Positions 52,605-62,082 of a stretch of 64,000 bases of DNA are shown one piece after another. The translations under genes were made by a program, and so were the position numbers. The stretch is from Kroppenstedtia sanguinis (lineage in GTDB: Bacteria; Bacillota; Bacilli; Thermoactinomycetales; DSM-45169): assembly GCF_050433445.1 (NCBI RefSeq), contig NZ_JBNPXF010000009.1, forward strand, positions 1 through 64,000, read 5' to 3'. Position 1 is the first letter of the stretch; every line of letters starts with the position of its first letter. The notes beneath the pieces are model-generated. The model was not told the DNA's origin. It did no database searches and saw only the letters and a list, made by a program, of their open reading frames with translations.

Positions 52605-52683
52605 ATTCTGGAATCAAAAAAACAGAGGTAACCTAGGCCGAATCGGTTTCAAGATTACAGTCATCCCAAAAGTACAGATGGCT

Positions 52684-52792
52684 CAGGCGTGTTGATTAGC
52701 CATATTTAAGGTAGTAAATAAGTCGGGATGGTGGGACGGTGAAGAGCCTTTGCGCTCATCACCGTCCCACCATCCCCGTCCCCTCACGCCTG
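52684..52792 (-). mobile_element. MITE copy 9 (short type, internally shortened, 109 bp, reversed)
   Basis: Begins CAGGCGTGTTGATTAGCC and ends TCACGCCTG, lacking the TAATCAA part of the right end. Flanks do not match as a duplication. It lies directly downstream of catalase gene 1. Confidence 0.75.
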
Positions 52793-52804
52793 AACACGTC
52801 TGTA

Positions 52805-54865
52805 TTATTTTCTATTCCAAAAACGCTGCCAGGCAATTGCAGAGACAAATTCATTTCCAAAGTTTGGATTATTCGCAGCAAAAACCACTCCGGCTAAATT
52901 ACTTTTCTTAGATGGTTGAATAAAATACTTCCCAGTTGAGGCAACACCAATCGGTTTATAATGTTTATATGCAACATGTACGAAATGGGTAACATCATCA
53001 TTAAATTTTTCCTGTCCTTTAGAACGTCCCCCAACTACATAAAGCGAGTCAAGCAAATAAGGACTTGTTGTAAGAAATGTTTCATCAACCTTGATCTTTG
53101 TACCATTAGAACCTCTGACAAAACCAAGTGTTTCACTTACGATGACAATAAAAACTCCATTTTGCTTTAATGTGGTTAGAACATGGGTTACCTCTGTATC
53201 ATTAAAATGATCCCCAATCAGTACACCCACTTTTTGCGTATATGCATAACGGGGCGAATTGGCCTGACTAAGGGAAGGGTAACTTTCTCCAACAGGAACC
53301 TGGAATCCGCTTGGGCGATCAACACCAATATTATCAGCAACGATGCAAGCCATTTCCTCATCCACATTGGCCAATAAATTGACGTTTTGCTGGCGAACAG
53401 ATTTGCTTTTTACTTTTCCGAGTTGATAGCTAAATCCCTCAATCGTATGCTGTTTTTCAACAGGTGTCAGGCTATTCCAAAATATCCTCGGTTGCGAAAA
53501 GTAATCTGTGAACGATTCGCTTCGGGCTCGTATGACGTGACCTTCTACTCTTTTTGGATAACTAACATAGCCGCCTTCTTCCGGGGGTGTCGTGTAAGGG
53601 GTATTATTTGCTAGTGAATTTTCATGATAGTTTACCTGATCGACATCGATTCGCTGCCTCATATAACCCCTTCGCTGATTATTATGAAACGGACAGATTG
53701 GCTTGTTAATTGGTAACTCAACGTAATTGGCGCTACCAAGTCGATGTTGTTGTGCATCTCTATACGCCATTAACCTTCCCTGCAAGACAGGATCATTGGA
53801 AAAATCAATTCCCGGAACGACATTTGCAGGGTTAAATGCGACTTGTTCAGACTCTGTAAAATAATTATCAATATTTCTATTTAATGTCATCTTACCAATC
53901 ATTTGAACAGGGATGAGCTCTTCTGGCCAAAATTTCGAAGCATCTAGAATATCAAAATCATATTTGAATTCATCCTCCATCGGAATGAGCTGAACACCTA
54001 ATTCGTATTCAGGATAAGCACCACAGTCTATTGCCTCTCGGAGATCTCTCCGGTGAAAGTCTGGATCGAGACCGCCGATTTTCTGCGCCTCATCTTGAAG
54101 TAGGGAATGAACACCAAGAACAGGCTTCCAAACATACCTCATAAAGGTTGCTACCCCTTGTTCGTTAACAAAAAGGTACGTATTAATTGACCACGATTCC
54201 ATCATTCGATAGCTTCTTAGGATGCCCCGATCGGACATAATCCACTCCACCATATGAAGTGCTTCAGGATTATTGGCTACATAATCCCAAAACCTGTCGT
54301 GTGCGCCGGTAGCCGTTGGTATATCATCATCTTGCTTAGATTGGTACGCATGCATCGCATCTGGAAACTTCATCGCGTCTTGATTAATTAATACGGGCAT
54401 TGCAATCGTGGTCAGATCGACATTTCCTTCCTCTGTATACAACTTCACGCCCTTACAGCGTAAATCTCTTGCCGTATCATAAGACCCTTTAGCCCCCTGT
54501 ACAGTAGAAAAACGGACAGTTAATGGCGTCTTTTTACCCGCTTCCTGTAAGAATCCTGCTTTGGTAACATGTTTCATGGACTGATAACATTCAAACTCTC
54601 CATGCGCACTGTAACCTCTTGCATGAACCACTCTTTCCGGTATCTCTTCATGGACAAAGTGTGACATTTTTTCAAAAAACTCATAATCTTGCCGTAGTGC
54701 AGGACCGCGGATACCGGCTTTTAATTGATCTTGATCCTGTGATTTTTTTTTCCCTTCCTGTGTCGTCATTGGCTTTCCTGTATTTTGTACACGATACTGA
54801 TCCAATTGCTCCTGTTTAGCATTATTTCCAACAGGCCTTCGGTTTTTTGATGGCTTTTTACCCAT
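52805..54865 (-). CDS. Large catalase-family protein without the distal asparagine (gene 1)
   Basis: A 686-residue protein of the large-subunit (clade 2) catalase type: distal heme histidine in RVVHARGYSAHGEF (H81), proximal tyrosine in GRLMAYRDAQ (Y368) and a C-terminal DJ-1-like domain (about 545-686, KVGVLIGDHFNDTEVTHVL). At the position of the family GNN distal asparagines it reads LTTIAMP (T153, I154, A155), and the preceding RGFA is RCKG, so hydrogen-peroxide dismutation may be weakened or altered. AT-richer than its surroundings. Start: ATG 54865; the ribosome site is weak. Confidence 0.88.
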   Translation of the reverse strand: MGKKPSKNRRPVGNNAKQEQLDQYRVQNTGKPMTTQEGKKKSQDQDQLKAGIRGPALRQDYEFFEKMSHFVHEEIPERVVHARGYSAHGEFECYQSMKHVTKAGFLQEAGKKTPLTVRFSTVQGAKGSYDTARDLRCKGVKLYTEEGNVDLTTIAMPVLINQDAMKFPDAMHAYQSKQDDDIPTATGAHDRFWDYVANNPEALHMVEWIMSDRGILRSYRMMESWSINTYLFVNEQGVATFMRYVWKPVLGVHSLLQDEAQKIGGLDPDFHRRDLREAIDCGAYPEYELGVQLIPMEDEFKYDFDILDASKFWPEELIPVQMIGKMTLNRNIDNYFTESEQVAFNPANVVPGIDFSNDPVLQGRLMAYRDAQQHRLGSANYVELPINKPICPFHNNQRRGYMRQRIDVDQVNYHENSLANNTPYTTPPEEGGYVSYPKRVEGHVIRARSESFTDYFSQPRIFWNSLTPVEKQHTIEGFSYQLGKVKSKSVRQQNVNLLANVDEEMACIVADNIGVDRPSGFQVPVGESYPSLSQANSPRYAYTQKVGVLIGDHFNDTEVTHVLTTLKQNGVFIVIVSETLGFVRGSNGTKIKVDETFLTTSPYLLDSLYVVGGRSKGQEKFNDDVTHFVHVAYKHYKPIGVASTGKYFIQPSKKSNLAGVVFAANNPNFGNEFVSAIAWQRFWNRK

Positions 54866-54938
54866 GTCATCACCCATCCTAACGTAAGATTTTTCAATCC
54901 CATTCATATGCCTATGAAATTAGTTATATACCTGGATC

Positions 54939-55141
54939 CAGGTGTGTTGATTCGCCATATTTCAGGTAGGAAATAAGGTGGGGATGGCGGGACTTTGATT
55001 CGCCTTTGCGCACTTTGCAAGGGACAGTAGTCGTTCCACCATCCCCGTCCCCGCAAGCAATATTTTTGATGGGGGCAATGGGAAGAGTGAAAGGATCATT
55101 TTCGTCCCCATCCTCCACTTTATGGTTCATCAACAGCCCTG
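54939..55141 (-). mobile_element. MITE copy 10 (short type, 203 bp, reversed)
   Basis: Begins CAGGTGTGTTGATTCGCC and ends GTTCATCAACAGCCCTG. Flanks ACCTGGATC (54930-54938) and GCCTGGATC (55142-55150) match at 8 of 9. It sits between the two catalase-family genes, 74 bases upstream of gene 1. Confidence 0.9.
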
Positions 55142-55152
55142 GCCTGGATCAT

Positions 55153-55180
55153 ACTCAATTACGCTGAAGCGTAATTGAGT
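55153..55180 (-). terminator. Perfect hairpin between the catalase-family genes
   Basis: ACTCAATTACGC / GCGTAATTGAGT 12-bp arms around TGAA. On the minus strand it follows gene 2 by 85 bases; only a weak T tract follows, so it may be a terminator or processing hairpin. Confidence 0.6.
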
Positions 55181-55264
55181 CCAGATTTTTATCAAGCGAT
55201 GAATAAGGAAAGGATCAAACATGGCGGAAAATAATCCTGTTATGAATGATCCTGCTATAACTCT

Positions 55265-57322
55265 CTATCTTCTATTCCAAAAGCGTTGCTGCGCGATGGC
55301 CGAGACAAACTCCTTTCCGAAATTCGGATTATTTGCGGCAAAGACAACGCCGGCCAAGTTATTTTTTTCTGATGGTTGAAAATAAGACTGAGCAGTCGTC
55401 GCCACGCCAATTGGTTTATAGTATTGGTATGCTTTATTTACGAAGGTCATAATGTCTTGGTTGAATTTGACTTGATTACTAGCACTTCCTCCAACAACAT
55501 AAAGGGAATCATACAAGACAGAATATGTTGTAAGAAATGACTTGTTGGCTTTCATTTTTGTGCCACCTGCTCCTTTGACAGTACCAAGTTTTTCACTAAT
55601 AATGTCCATAAACACACCATTTTTCTCTAGTGTATGAAGAACATGATTTACTTCTTTGTCATTAAATCCATTGCCAATTAAGATACCCACTTTTTGCGTA
55701 TAGGCATAATGCGGTGTATTAGCCTGACTCAGAGAAGGAGAACTTTTGGTTACTGGAATATGAGAACCTTTTGGCCGTTTAACACCAATATTGTCGGCAA
55801 TGCTGCATGCCATTTCCCTATCAACGTTTACCCACATATCTACATTTTTCTGGCGTACGGATTTGCTTTTTACATATCCAATGTGAAAACTAAATGTATC
55901 GATAAGATCCTTCTTTTCAACAGGGGATAGGCTGTTCCAAAAAAGTCTTGCCTGGGAAAAAAAATCATAGAACGAATCGCTTGGAACTTCCCTCGTCACG
56001 CGTCCTTTGACTTTCTCAGGATAATTGACGTATCCACCTTCTTCAAACGAAGCCTCAGCAGGAGTATTTCTGGCTAACGAATTATTGTGGTAATGTACAG
56101 AATCAACATCAATTCGATGTCTCTGATAGCTATCCCGAAGGTTAAAGTTTCTTTCTACGATAGGTTTATTCACTGGGAGGTCTTCAATATTTGCTGAATG
56201 TTGTCGATATAATTCTGTATCCCTGTACGCAAATGCCCTACCCTGTAAAACAGGATCGTTCGTAAAGTCGATTCCTGGAACAACACTGGCAGGATCAAAT
56301 ACGGACTGTTCTTCCTCTGCAAAGAAATTATCTACAAGCCGATTCAATGTCATTTTACCGATGACATGAACAGGAATTTCTTCCTCTGGCCAAAGTTTTG
56401 TGTCATCTAAAATATCAAAATCATATTTAAATTCATCTCCCTCGGCAATAAGCTGCACACCGAGTTCATATTCTGGAAATGCTCCTTTTTGAATCGCTTC
56501 AATGATGTCTCGCCGATGGAAATCCGGATCAACTCCTCCGATAATATTCGCTTCATCAAGCAACAATGAATGAACACCGAGTTTAGGCACCCATTTAAAT
56601 CTGACAAAGGTCGATTTTCCTTGTTCATTAATAAATCGGAACGTATTGATAGGCCAGGCTTCCATCATACGCCAGCTTCTAGGACGACCCCGCATAGACA
56701 TCAGCCACATGACCATATGTGCGGATTCCTGGTTGTTCACGACATAATCCCAAAAATTATCGTGTGCGACAGTCGCTTGGGGGATATCCGTAACAGGGTT
56801 CTGTTTAGCTGCATGCGCCAAATCCATAAACTTCATAGCATCTGCCAAAATGAAAACAGGAAACTGCAGTGACAACGAATCATAATTTCCTTCTTGAGTA
56901 TAAAACTTGACCGCAAATCCCCGAATATCTACCGCTGTATCCTTCGAACCCTTATTTCCAGTGAAGTTAGAAAACCGTGTAAATACAGGTGTTTTCCGAC
57001 CAGCCTCTCCCAGAAAGTGCGCTTTTGTGAGGTGTCGCATGGATTTGCAGGACTCAAATTCACCGTAAACCCCGAAACCTCTGGCATGAACGACTTTTTC
57101 CGGTATTCGTTCCCGGCTAAAATGAGACTGTTTTTTATAGAAGTGAAAATCCTGGAATAATAATGGTCCGCGTTTTCCTGCCCTTAGTGTAAAAGTATCA
57201 TTTGAAACTTTTACTCCGGTATCATCCGTCATCTTCTTTCCTGGGCCGGTATTTTTTCTACGATATTGTTCTAGTTGTTTATCCTTGCTATCATCTGGAT
57301 TTTTCTTTCTTTTCTCATCCAT
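55265..57322 (-). CDS. Large catalase-family protein without the distal asparagine (gene 2)
   Basis: A 685-residue paralogue of gene 1 (about half identical by eye, same C-terminal ending AANNPNFGKEFVSAIAQQRF). Distal His in KVVHARGFGVYGEF (H79), proximal Tyr in GRAFAYRDTE, C-terminal DJ-1-like domain. The GNN position reads SLQF (S151, L152, Q153), so the catalytic asparagine is absent here too, although RGFAVKFYTQEGN just before it is normal. GAAGGTG precedes the ATG. AT-richer than neighbours; four MITEs surround and separate the pair. Confidence 0.88.
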   Translation of the reverse strand: MDEKRKKNPDDSKDKQLEQYRRKNTGPGKKMTDDTGVKVSNDTFTLRAGKRGPLLFQDFHFYKKQSHFSRERIPEKVVHARGFGVYGEFESCKSMRHLTKAHFLGEAGRKTPVFTRFSNFTGNKGSKDTAVDIRGFAVKFYTQEGNYDSLSLQFPVFILADAMKFMDLAHAAKQNPVTDIPQATVAHDNFWDYVVNNQESAHMVMWLMSMRGRPRSWRMMEAWPINTFRFINEQGKSTFVRFKWVPKLGVHSLLLDEANIIGGVDPDFHRRDIIEAIQKGAFPEYELGVQLIAEGDEFKYDFDILDDTKLWPEEEIPVHVIGKMTLNRLVDNFFAEEEQSVFDPASVVPGIDFTNDPVLQGRAFAYRDTELYRQHSANIEDLPVNKPIVERNFNLRDSYQRHRIDVDSVHYHNNSLARNTPAEASFEEGGYVNYPEKVKGRVTREVPSDSFYDFFSQARLFWNSLSPVEKKDLIDTFSFHIGYVKSKSVRQKNVDMWVNVDREMACSIADNIGVKRPKGSHIPVTKSSPSLSQANTPHYAYTQKVGILIGNGFNDKEVNHVLHTLEKNGVFMDIISEKLGTVKGAGGTKMKANKSFLTTYSVLYDSLYVVGGSASNQVKFNQDIMTFVNKAYQYYKPIGVATTAQSYFQPSEKNNLAGVVFAANNPNFGKEFVSAIAQQRFWNRR

Positions 57323-57405
57323 GTATATCACCTTCACTATAATTTGTTATTCTTACAAATAATGTGAATTAACGAATGAATATTTCAATCTTATTCAATT
57401 TATGT

Positions 57406-57602
57406 CAGGGCTATTTATAAACCATAAAGTAGACGATAGGAACGAAACGATCCCTTTGCTCTTCCCATTGCCCCCATCGTAAAATATCGCTTGCGGGGAC
57501 GGGGATGGTGGGTACGATCTCCTGCAAGGAACGTAAAGGCTCTTCACCGTCCACTATTCCGACCTGATTTCCTACCCAAAATATGGCGAATCAACACGCC
57601 TG
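57406..57602 (+). mobile_element. MITE copy 11 (short type, 197 bp)
   Basis: Begins CAGGGCTATTTATAAACC, ends GCGAATCAACACGCCTG. No clear 9-bp duplication. Copy 12 starts 17 bases further. Confidence 0.85.
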
Positions 57603-57618
57603 AACTAAGATATAAAGC

Positions 57619-57961
57619 CAGGGCTGTTGATTAACCAGAAAATGGTCGGCGGAAGGGAGTCGTGTGCTGCCAAAGCGACCTTTGTACCATGGGCACTACA
57701 ATCCAAAGGAGCTGAAGCTCTAGATGAAGGTAGCACCACAGGCACTACAATCTCGATAGCAAGGTTGCCATCCTACCCAGCGGAGAAGTCTTACGAGAGG
57801 GCGTTTAGGGGCAATATCTTCCCTGTGTTTCTTCCGTAAGGCTTTGCCCCTGCCTGATGGTCAGATTTGGAGCGGCCAGTTTTCACTTCCTTGCCGGATG
57901 GCAATCCGAGCGTGGTAGAACACGATTTCCCCACCTCAAATATGGCGAATCAACACGCCTG
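57619..57961 (+). mobile_element. MITE copy 12 (long type, 343 bp)
   Basis: Begins CAGGGCTGTTGATTAACC, ends GCGAATCAACACGCCTG; contains two 49-bp-type units. Immediate flanks do not match; ATATAAAGC before it resembles ATATAATGC ten bases beyond its right end. The rest of the gap to the transporter gene (57962-58194) holds nothing recognisable. Confidence 0.88.
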
Positions 57962-58194
57962 GATTAACCTATATAATGCTATGTTTTTTTCTGCCATTTT
58001 TGTCCTTTCTTCTTCGACTCCATTCTTACTGGGGTGTTTCTTATGTTTTGATCAGCAACGGTGGGCGAGGTCCCAGGAACTGATATAGGGTCGTAAGCCT
58101 TCCTGCAAGTGAACAAACTCCCCGCCCTCCTTCCACTCTCTCTTCTCTATATATTCCGCAATCCAAAGCTTAGAACCGATAATCCCACCTGAGC

Positions 58195-60144
58195 TCAAAG
58201 CAGCCATCCCTCGGGGAAAGGCACCATAAAGATCCAACGGAAGACCGCGTAAAAAAGGAGACCGATCAGGAGAGAGACTGCAACGCCCCGGAAATTCCTC
58301 TCCCTCTGGGAAAGAAACCAGGTGACGGTACCTGCGAACAACAGAGTGGCCGCCAAAAAACCCAGCCAAGGAATCAAAGCGACGTACCCCGCCATGCCTA
58401 GGGATACCACCCACACGGAAAGGACTGGAGCCACCCCCTTCTCTGCCGATTTCCCTCTGCCAAACAAGCTTTGGAACAGGCAGACGACTCCGAGGAAGAA
58501 AAGGATCCCCCCCACCGTCCCAGGAAAAATGGCACTCATCTTGTTCAAACCCCGAAGATGCCCTAGAGCGATCACCGCTACCAAGATAAAACCCAATGAC
58601 ACCCACAGATCCCCCCCATTCCGGCCTTCGACCCCCTTCTTTTCTCTTCGCTCCCGCCTGCCAGATCGTAGCATCCACCAGGAGGAGCCCAAGGAGATCA
58701 GACAGAAACCGATCAAGAGAAGGGTGATCGGCCGGTTCAGAAACACCATCCAGATGCCTCCCTTGGCCTGCCCGATCAACATGGACTGGACCAGCCCCGT
58801 TTCCGCAATCGACCCGAGGATCAGTCCCAGAACGATGGGTCCCGGTTCAAACCCCACTTTTTTCAACAGATAGCCCATGATCCCAAACCCGACCATCATC
58901 GCCACATCGAGGAGGTTGTTCCGGATGGCGTAGGAGCCGATCACCGTCAACATCATGATCAAGGGAACCAGGGTATGGGAAGGGAGATTTAAAAGCCGGG
59001 CCACATATCGGGCTCCATAAAAAGCCATCACAAACATCACCACGTTGGCCGCAATAAACGCACCCACAAAGGTGTGAACCAGATCAGGATAATTTTTGTA
59101 CAGGTCCGGGCCAGGTGTGATTCCCTGGATTAAAAGCGCCCCCATCAGCACGGCAGCCGGTGCCGCTCCGGGAATCCCTAGAGAAAGGAGAGGGACCAGA
59201 GATCCCCCCACCTCGGCATTGTTTCCCGACTCTGAAGCCGCCACCCCTTCGATTTTTCCTGTCCCATATTCCTCTTTGTTTTTATCGAAACGGACCGTTG
59301 CATCATAAGCCAGCAGGCTGGCCACATTTCCCCCCGCACCGGGAATGATCCCCGTCACAATGCCGATGACAGAGGAGCGAAGAAACAGGAAGGGACGTCG
59401 GATCAGCCTTTTAATCACCTTCCCTGCCACCCCCTTCACGGGCTGATAGGATAGGTGATCCTGCAATTTCCGCCTCTCTATGATGGCGATCACTTCCGGA
59501 ATACAGAACAAACCGATCAACACCACGACCAGGTCCAGACCCCCTTGCAGGGGAGAAAAGCCAAAGGTAAACCGCGAATCGCCCCCGACGGGAGCAATAC
59601 CCACGGTACTCAACAGCAGTCCGAAAGCTCCACCGGTCAATCCCTTGACAATGGAACCGGAGGAAAGGGTTGCAATCACCGTGAGTCCGAAGACAGCCAC
59701 CCAAAAAAATTCCGGTGGGCCAAAACTTAAAGCCAGATCGGCCAATAACGGGGACAAGAAGAGAAGGGAGATTCCCCCCAACACGCCCCCAACCCCCGAG
59801 CTGAAAGCCGCGGTAACCAAGGCTTGCTCCGCCCGCCCTTTTTGGGTCAAAGGAAAACCGTCGAAAGTGGTGGCGATGGAAGAGGGAGTGCCCGGCGTAT
59901 TGATCAGAATGGCGGAAATGGATCCGCCGTAGATCGCTCCGATATAGATCGCACCCAACAGAATCAACGCCGCCTCCGGTCCCATGGTAAAGGTAAACGG
60001 TAGCATGAGTGCCAAGGCCATGGTCGCTGTCAGCCCCGGAAGGGCACCCACGAGAATTCCTCCGGCAACTCCGATAATCACCAACAACCAGTTCACCGGA
60101 TCCATCCATCCGGTGAACAGACTTTCCGCTATTGTGGTACCCAT
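58195..60144 (-). CDS. Tripartite tricarboxylate transporter permease, TctA-TctB fusion
   Basis: A 649-residue membrane protein. Residues 1-490 are TctA: GVAGGILVGALPGLTATMAL, GAIYGGSISAILINTPGTPS near 70, GIIPGAGGNVASLLAYD near 260 and SLGIPGAAPAAVLMGALL near 320. After a basic linker (RSGRRERREKKG near 500), residues 515-649 form four helices of the TctB type (SLGFILVAVIALG ... FLGVVCLFQSLFG). Normally tctA and tctB are separate genes; here one polypeptide carries both. It works with the TctC lipoprotein encoded four bases upstream. The substrate is an unidentified carboxylate. Confidence 0.86.
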   Translation of the reverse strand: MGTTIAESLFTGWMDPVNWLLVIIGVAGGILVGALPGLTATMALALMLPFTFTMGPEAALILLGAIYIGAIYGGSISAILINTPGTPSSIATTFDGFPLTQKGRAEQALVTAAFSSGVGGVLGGISLLFLSPLLADLALSFGPPEFFWVAVFGLTVIATLSSGSIVKGLTGGAFGLLLSTVGIAPVGGDSRFTFGFSPLQGGLDLVVVLIGLFCIPEVIAIIERRKLQDHLSYQPVKGVAGKVIKRLIRRPFLFLRSSVIGIVTGIIPGAGGNVASLLAYDATVRFDKNKEEYGTGKIEGVAASESGNNAEVGGSLVPLLSLGIPGAAPAAVLMGALLIQGITPGPDLYKNYPDLVHTFVGAFIAANVVMFVMAFYGARYVARLLNLPSHTLVPLIMMLTVIGSYAIRNNLLDVAMMVGFGIMGYLLKKVGFEPGPIVLGLILGSIAETGLVQSMLIGQAKGGIWMVFLNRPITLLLIGFCLISLGSSWWMLRSGRRERREKKGVEGRNGGDLWVSLGFILVAVIALGHLRGLNKMSAIFPGTVGGILFFLGVVCLFQSLFGRGKSAEKGVAPVLSVWVVSLGMAGYVALIPWLGFLAATLLFAGTVTWFLSQRERNFRGVAVSLLIGLLFYAVFRWIFMVPFPEGWLL

Positions 60145-60148
60145 GGAA

Positions 60149-61114
60149 TCACTTCACCTCCTCAATCATCGGGGTCAGTTCCGCAGTCTTCCGCTTGATA
60201 TATTTTTCGGTTTCAACCACACCCATCTCCAGCGGTTCAAACCCTTCCCGGATCATCTGCTCCTTGATTTTGTCGTTGCGGGCAACCCGGAGAAAAGCTT
60301 CTTCCAAACGTTGGACCACAGGGGCCGGTGTACCTGCGGGTACTCCCACCCCACGGTCGATGACAGGAGCCATCTCATAGCCCACTTCTTTGAAGGTGGG
60401 AACCTTGGGAAACAGTTCTGTGCGTTGATCACCTCCAATCGCCAGGATCTGCAACTGCTCCTTGTATTTCACCAAATCGCTGGTATTGGCCAAGATGAGA
60501 TCAGTATTTCCTCCGAAAAATCCCTGGGTTTGGGTCGCTGCACCGGTGAAGGGGACATACTTCATCCGAATTCCGGCAAACTTCTCCAACTGTCTGAAGG
60601 CGAGATGATGCCCCGTGTAGGTGCCTGACCCGGCAACTGTCAATTTGCCAGGGTTCTTTTTTGCTTTTCGCACCAAATCCTTGATAGACCTGATGTCGCT
60701 CTCCTTTGGAACAGCCAATCCGATCGGTGTTCTCTGAAACAGAACCACCGGCTGAATCTGCTCAGTTTGATACCCGGTATCCGGGTTGGCTAGGGGCTGA
60801 AGAATGATATGGGGAATATTGATCCCGGCCAGATTATAACCATCCGCTTTTTGTCGGGCCAATTCCGCCCATCCCACCGAGCCGCCCCCACCGGGTTTGT
60901 AGGTGATGATGACGGGTTGGCCCAGCTCTTTTTCCAGGAGCGGATGTTGCCTTCTGGCCTCCACGTCGGACTGACCTCCAGCCTCAAAAGGGATCATATA
61001 GGTGATCTGTCGTTCCGGAAAAGCGACATGGTCTGATAAGGATGCCTGACAGCCTGTCAACAGCAATATTCCAGCCGACAGCAGGCCCATCCACTGCCAA
61101 AAAAATCTTTTCAT
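60149..61114 (-). CDS. Tripartite tricarboxylate transporter substrate-binding lipoprotein
   Basis: A 321-residue Bug/TctC-family lipoprotein: signal with lipobox LLLTGC (Cys near residue 21), then ITYMIPFEAGGQSDVEARR, TYKPGGGGSVGWAELARQKA and AGSGTYTGHHLAFRQLEK, the carboxylate-pinching loops of the family. ATG 61114 with GGAAGGTG upstream; the upstream extension to 61234 has no signal and no ribosome site. Co-transcribed with tctA-tctB. No sensor kinase pair is adjacent. Confidence 0.88.
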   Translation of the reverse strand: MKRFFWQWMGLLSAGILLLTGCQASLSDHVAFPERQITYMIPFEAGGQSDVEARRQHPLLEKELGQPVIITYKPGGGGSVGWAELARQKADGYNLAGINIPHIILQPLANPDTGYQTEQIQPVVLFQRTPIGLAVPKESDIRSIKDLVRKAKKNPGKLTVAGSGTYTGHHLAFRQLEKFAGIRMKYVPFTGAATQTQGFFGGNTDLILANTSDLVKYKEQLQILAIGGDQRTELFPKVPTFKEVGYEMAPVIDRGVGVPAGTPAPVVQRLEEAFLRVARNDKIKEQMIREGFEPLEMGVVETEKYIKRKTAELTPMIEEVK

Positions 61115-61256
61115 TCCGTCCACCTTCCAAAAAACAGAGTTAAGAATGAATGGTCTTGAGGGACAAAGGACCACCGATGGAGTATATACCCACCCAAATC
61201 CATATCTGAAATAGGATATGTGCCCAATCGGCATAGTTGCATGTTGTTTTCAGCAA

Positions 61257-61285
61257 CCCAAAAACGCCCCGGTAAAGGGGCGCTG
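61257..61285 (-). terminator. Terminator 1 in the 61.1-61.8 kb gap
   Basis: CGCCCC / GGGGCG hairpin followed by TTTTTGGG on the minus strand, upstream of the tctC gene. Confidence 0.75.
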
Positions 61286-61517
61286 GTAATTGAGTCAGTA
61301 TGTTTAAGAGGAATTCGCTGTACAGTCCATGAAAGAGACCGATTCCCAGAACGATAAGCAAGAGGGAGCTTTTGCGGACCACCTTCAAGCCCGCAAAAAA
61401 GGTTCCCTACATCACATGTCGGAGGTACATTCGATAAGCGACTGATTGCTGCCACCTGATTCAACCCTTTACTGTCCATATTGAAATGGTGAATACAGGG
61501 GCATCTCTTTCCAGCAC

Positions 61518-61553
61518 AAAAAAGGACAGGAACGGGTTCCGTTCCTGTCCTGC
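61518..61553 (-). terminator. Terminator 2 in the 61.1-61.8 kb gap
   Basis: AGGACAGGAACGG / CCGTTCCTGTCCT hairpin followed by a run of T on the minus strand. Confidence 0.8.
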
Positions 61554-61636
61554 AATATCCAAAGAACAACCGTCCCCGGTTGATTTCCGCTTTTCACAGG
61601 AGGTGCTTCAAACAGACCGAAATCCGGGCACGAATA

Positions 61637-61663
61637 AAAAACCTGTCACACCAGGTTTTTTCG
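61637..61663 (-). terminator. Terminator 3 in the 61.1-61.8 kb gap, bidirectional
   Basis: AAAAACCTG / CAGGTTTTTT hairpin with T tracts on both strands. The three terminators enclose no gene that I can support. Confidence 0.75.
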
Positions 61664-61798
61664 CTTTTCCTCACCGGAGTAGCTCACCATGCCCTGTATC
61701 ATCGGTTCGTCAGTTCAAGATCACTGTTGGCATCGAAAATCCCCCCATTTCGGCATGTTTATCCATGCTTGACAGTTGGATCATAATATAAAAGTTCA

Positions 61799-62030
61799 CA
61801 GGGCTGTTGATGAACCCTAAAGTGGATGATAGGAACGAAACGACCCTTTCGCTCTTCCCATTGCCCCCATCACATATCGCTTGAGGGAACGGGGAAGGTG
61901 GGAGGGCTACGATCTCTTGCAAAGAACGCATAGCGAGACCCGGGAGCGGAAAGCGACCCTGGCGAGACTTGTGCCCTATGGGTGCAAAGGCTCTTCACCG
62001 TCCCACCATCCCAACCTTATTTTACGCCTG
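61799..62030 (+). mobile_element. MITE copy 13 (short type with extra module, 232 bp)
   Basis: Begins CAGGGCTGTTGATGAACC; right end shortened to TTTTACGCCTG. Flanks AAAAGTTCA (61790-61798) and AAAGGTTCA (62031-62039) match at 8 of 9. It shares with copy 2 the extra interior module containing CTCGCTATGCG-type sequence in reverse. Confidence 0.88.
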
Positions 62031-62082
62031 AAAGGTTCAGACAAGTCGATACTCAATGCCTCCGGCCCACAGCTGAACCGGA

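Noticed and set aside
57962..57979. Possible displaced target duplication for MITE copy 12 (ATATAAAGC versus ATATAATGC)
   Set aside because: The right-hand match is separated from the element end by nine bases, so it may be chance.
58052..58678. A 208-residue minus-strand frame
   Set aside because: It overlaps the TctB part of the transporter gene in another frame, with composition typical of a shadow.
61140..61388. An 82-residue hydrophobic minus-strand frame in the tctC upstream gap
   Set aside because: It has no ribosome site, starts with TTG, and contains a terminator hairpin within the frame.
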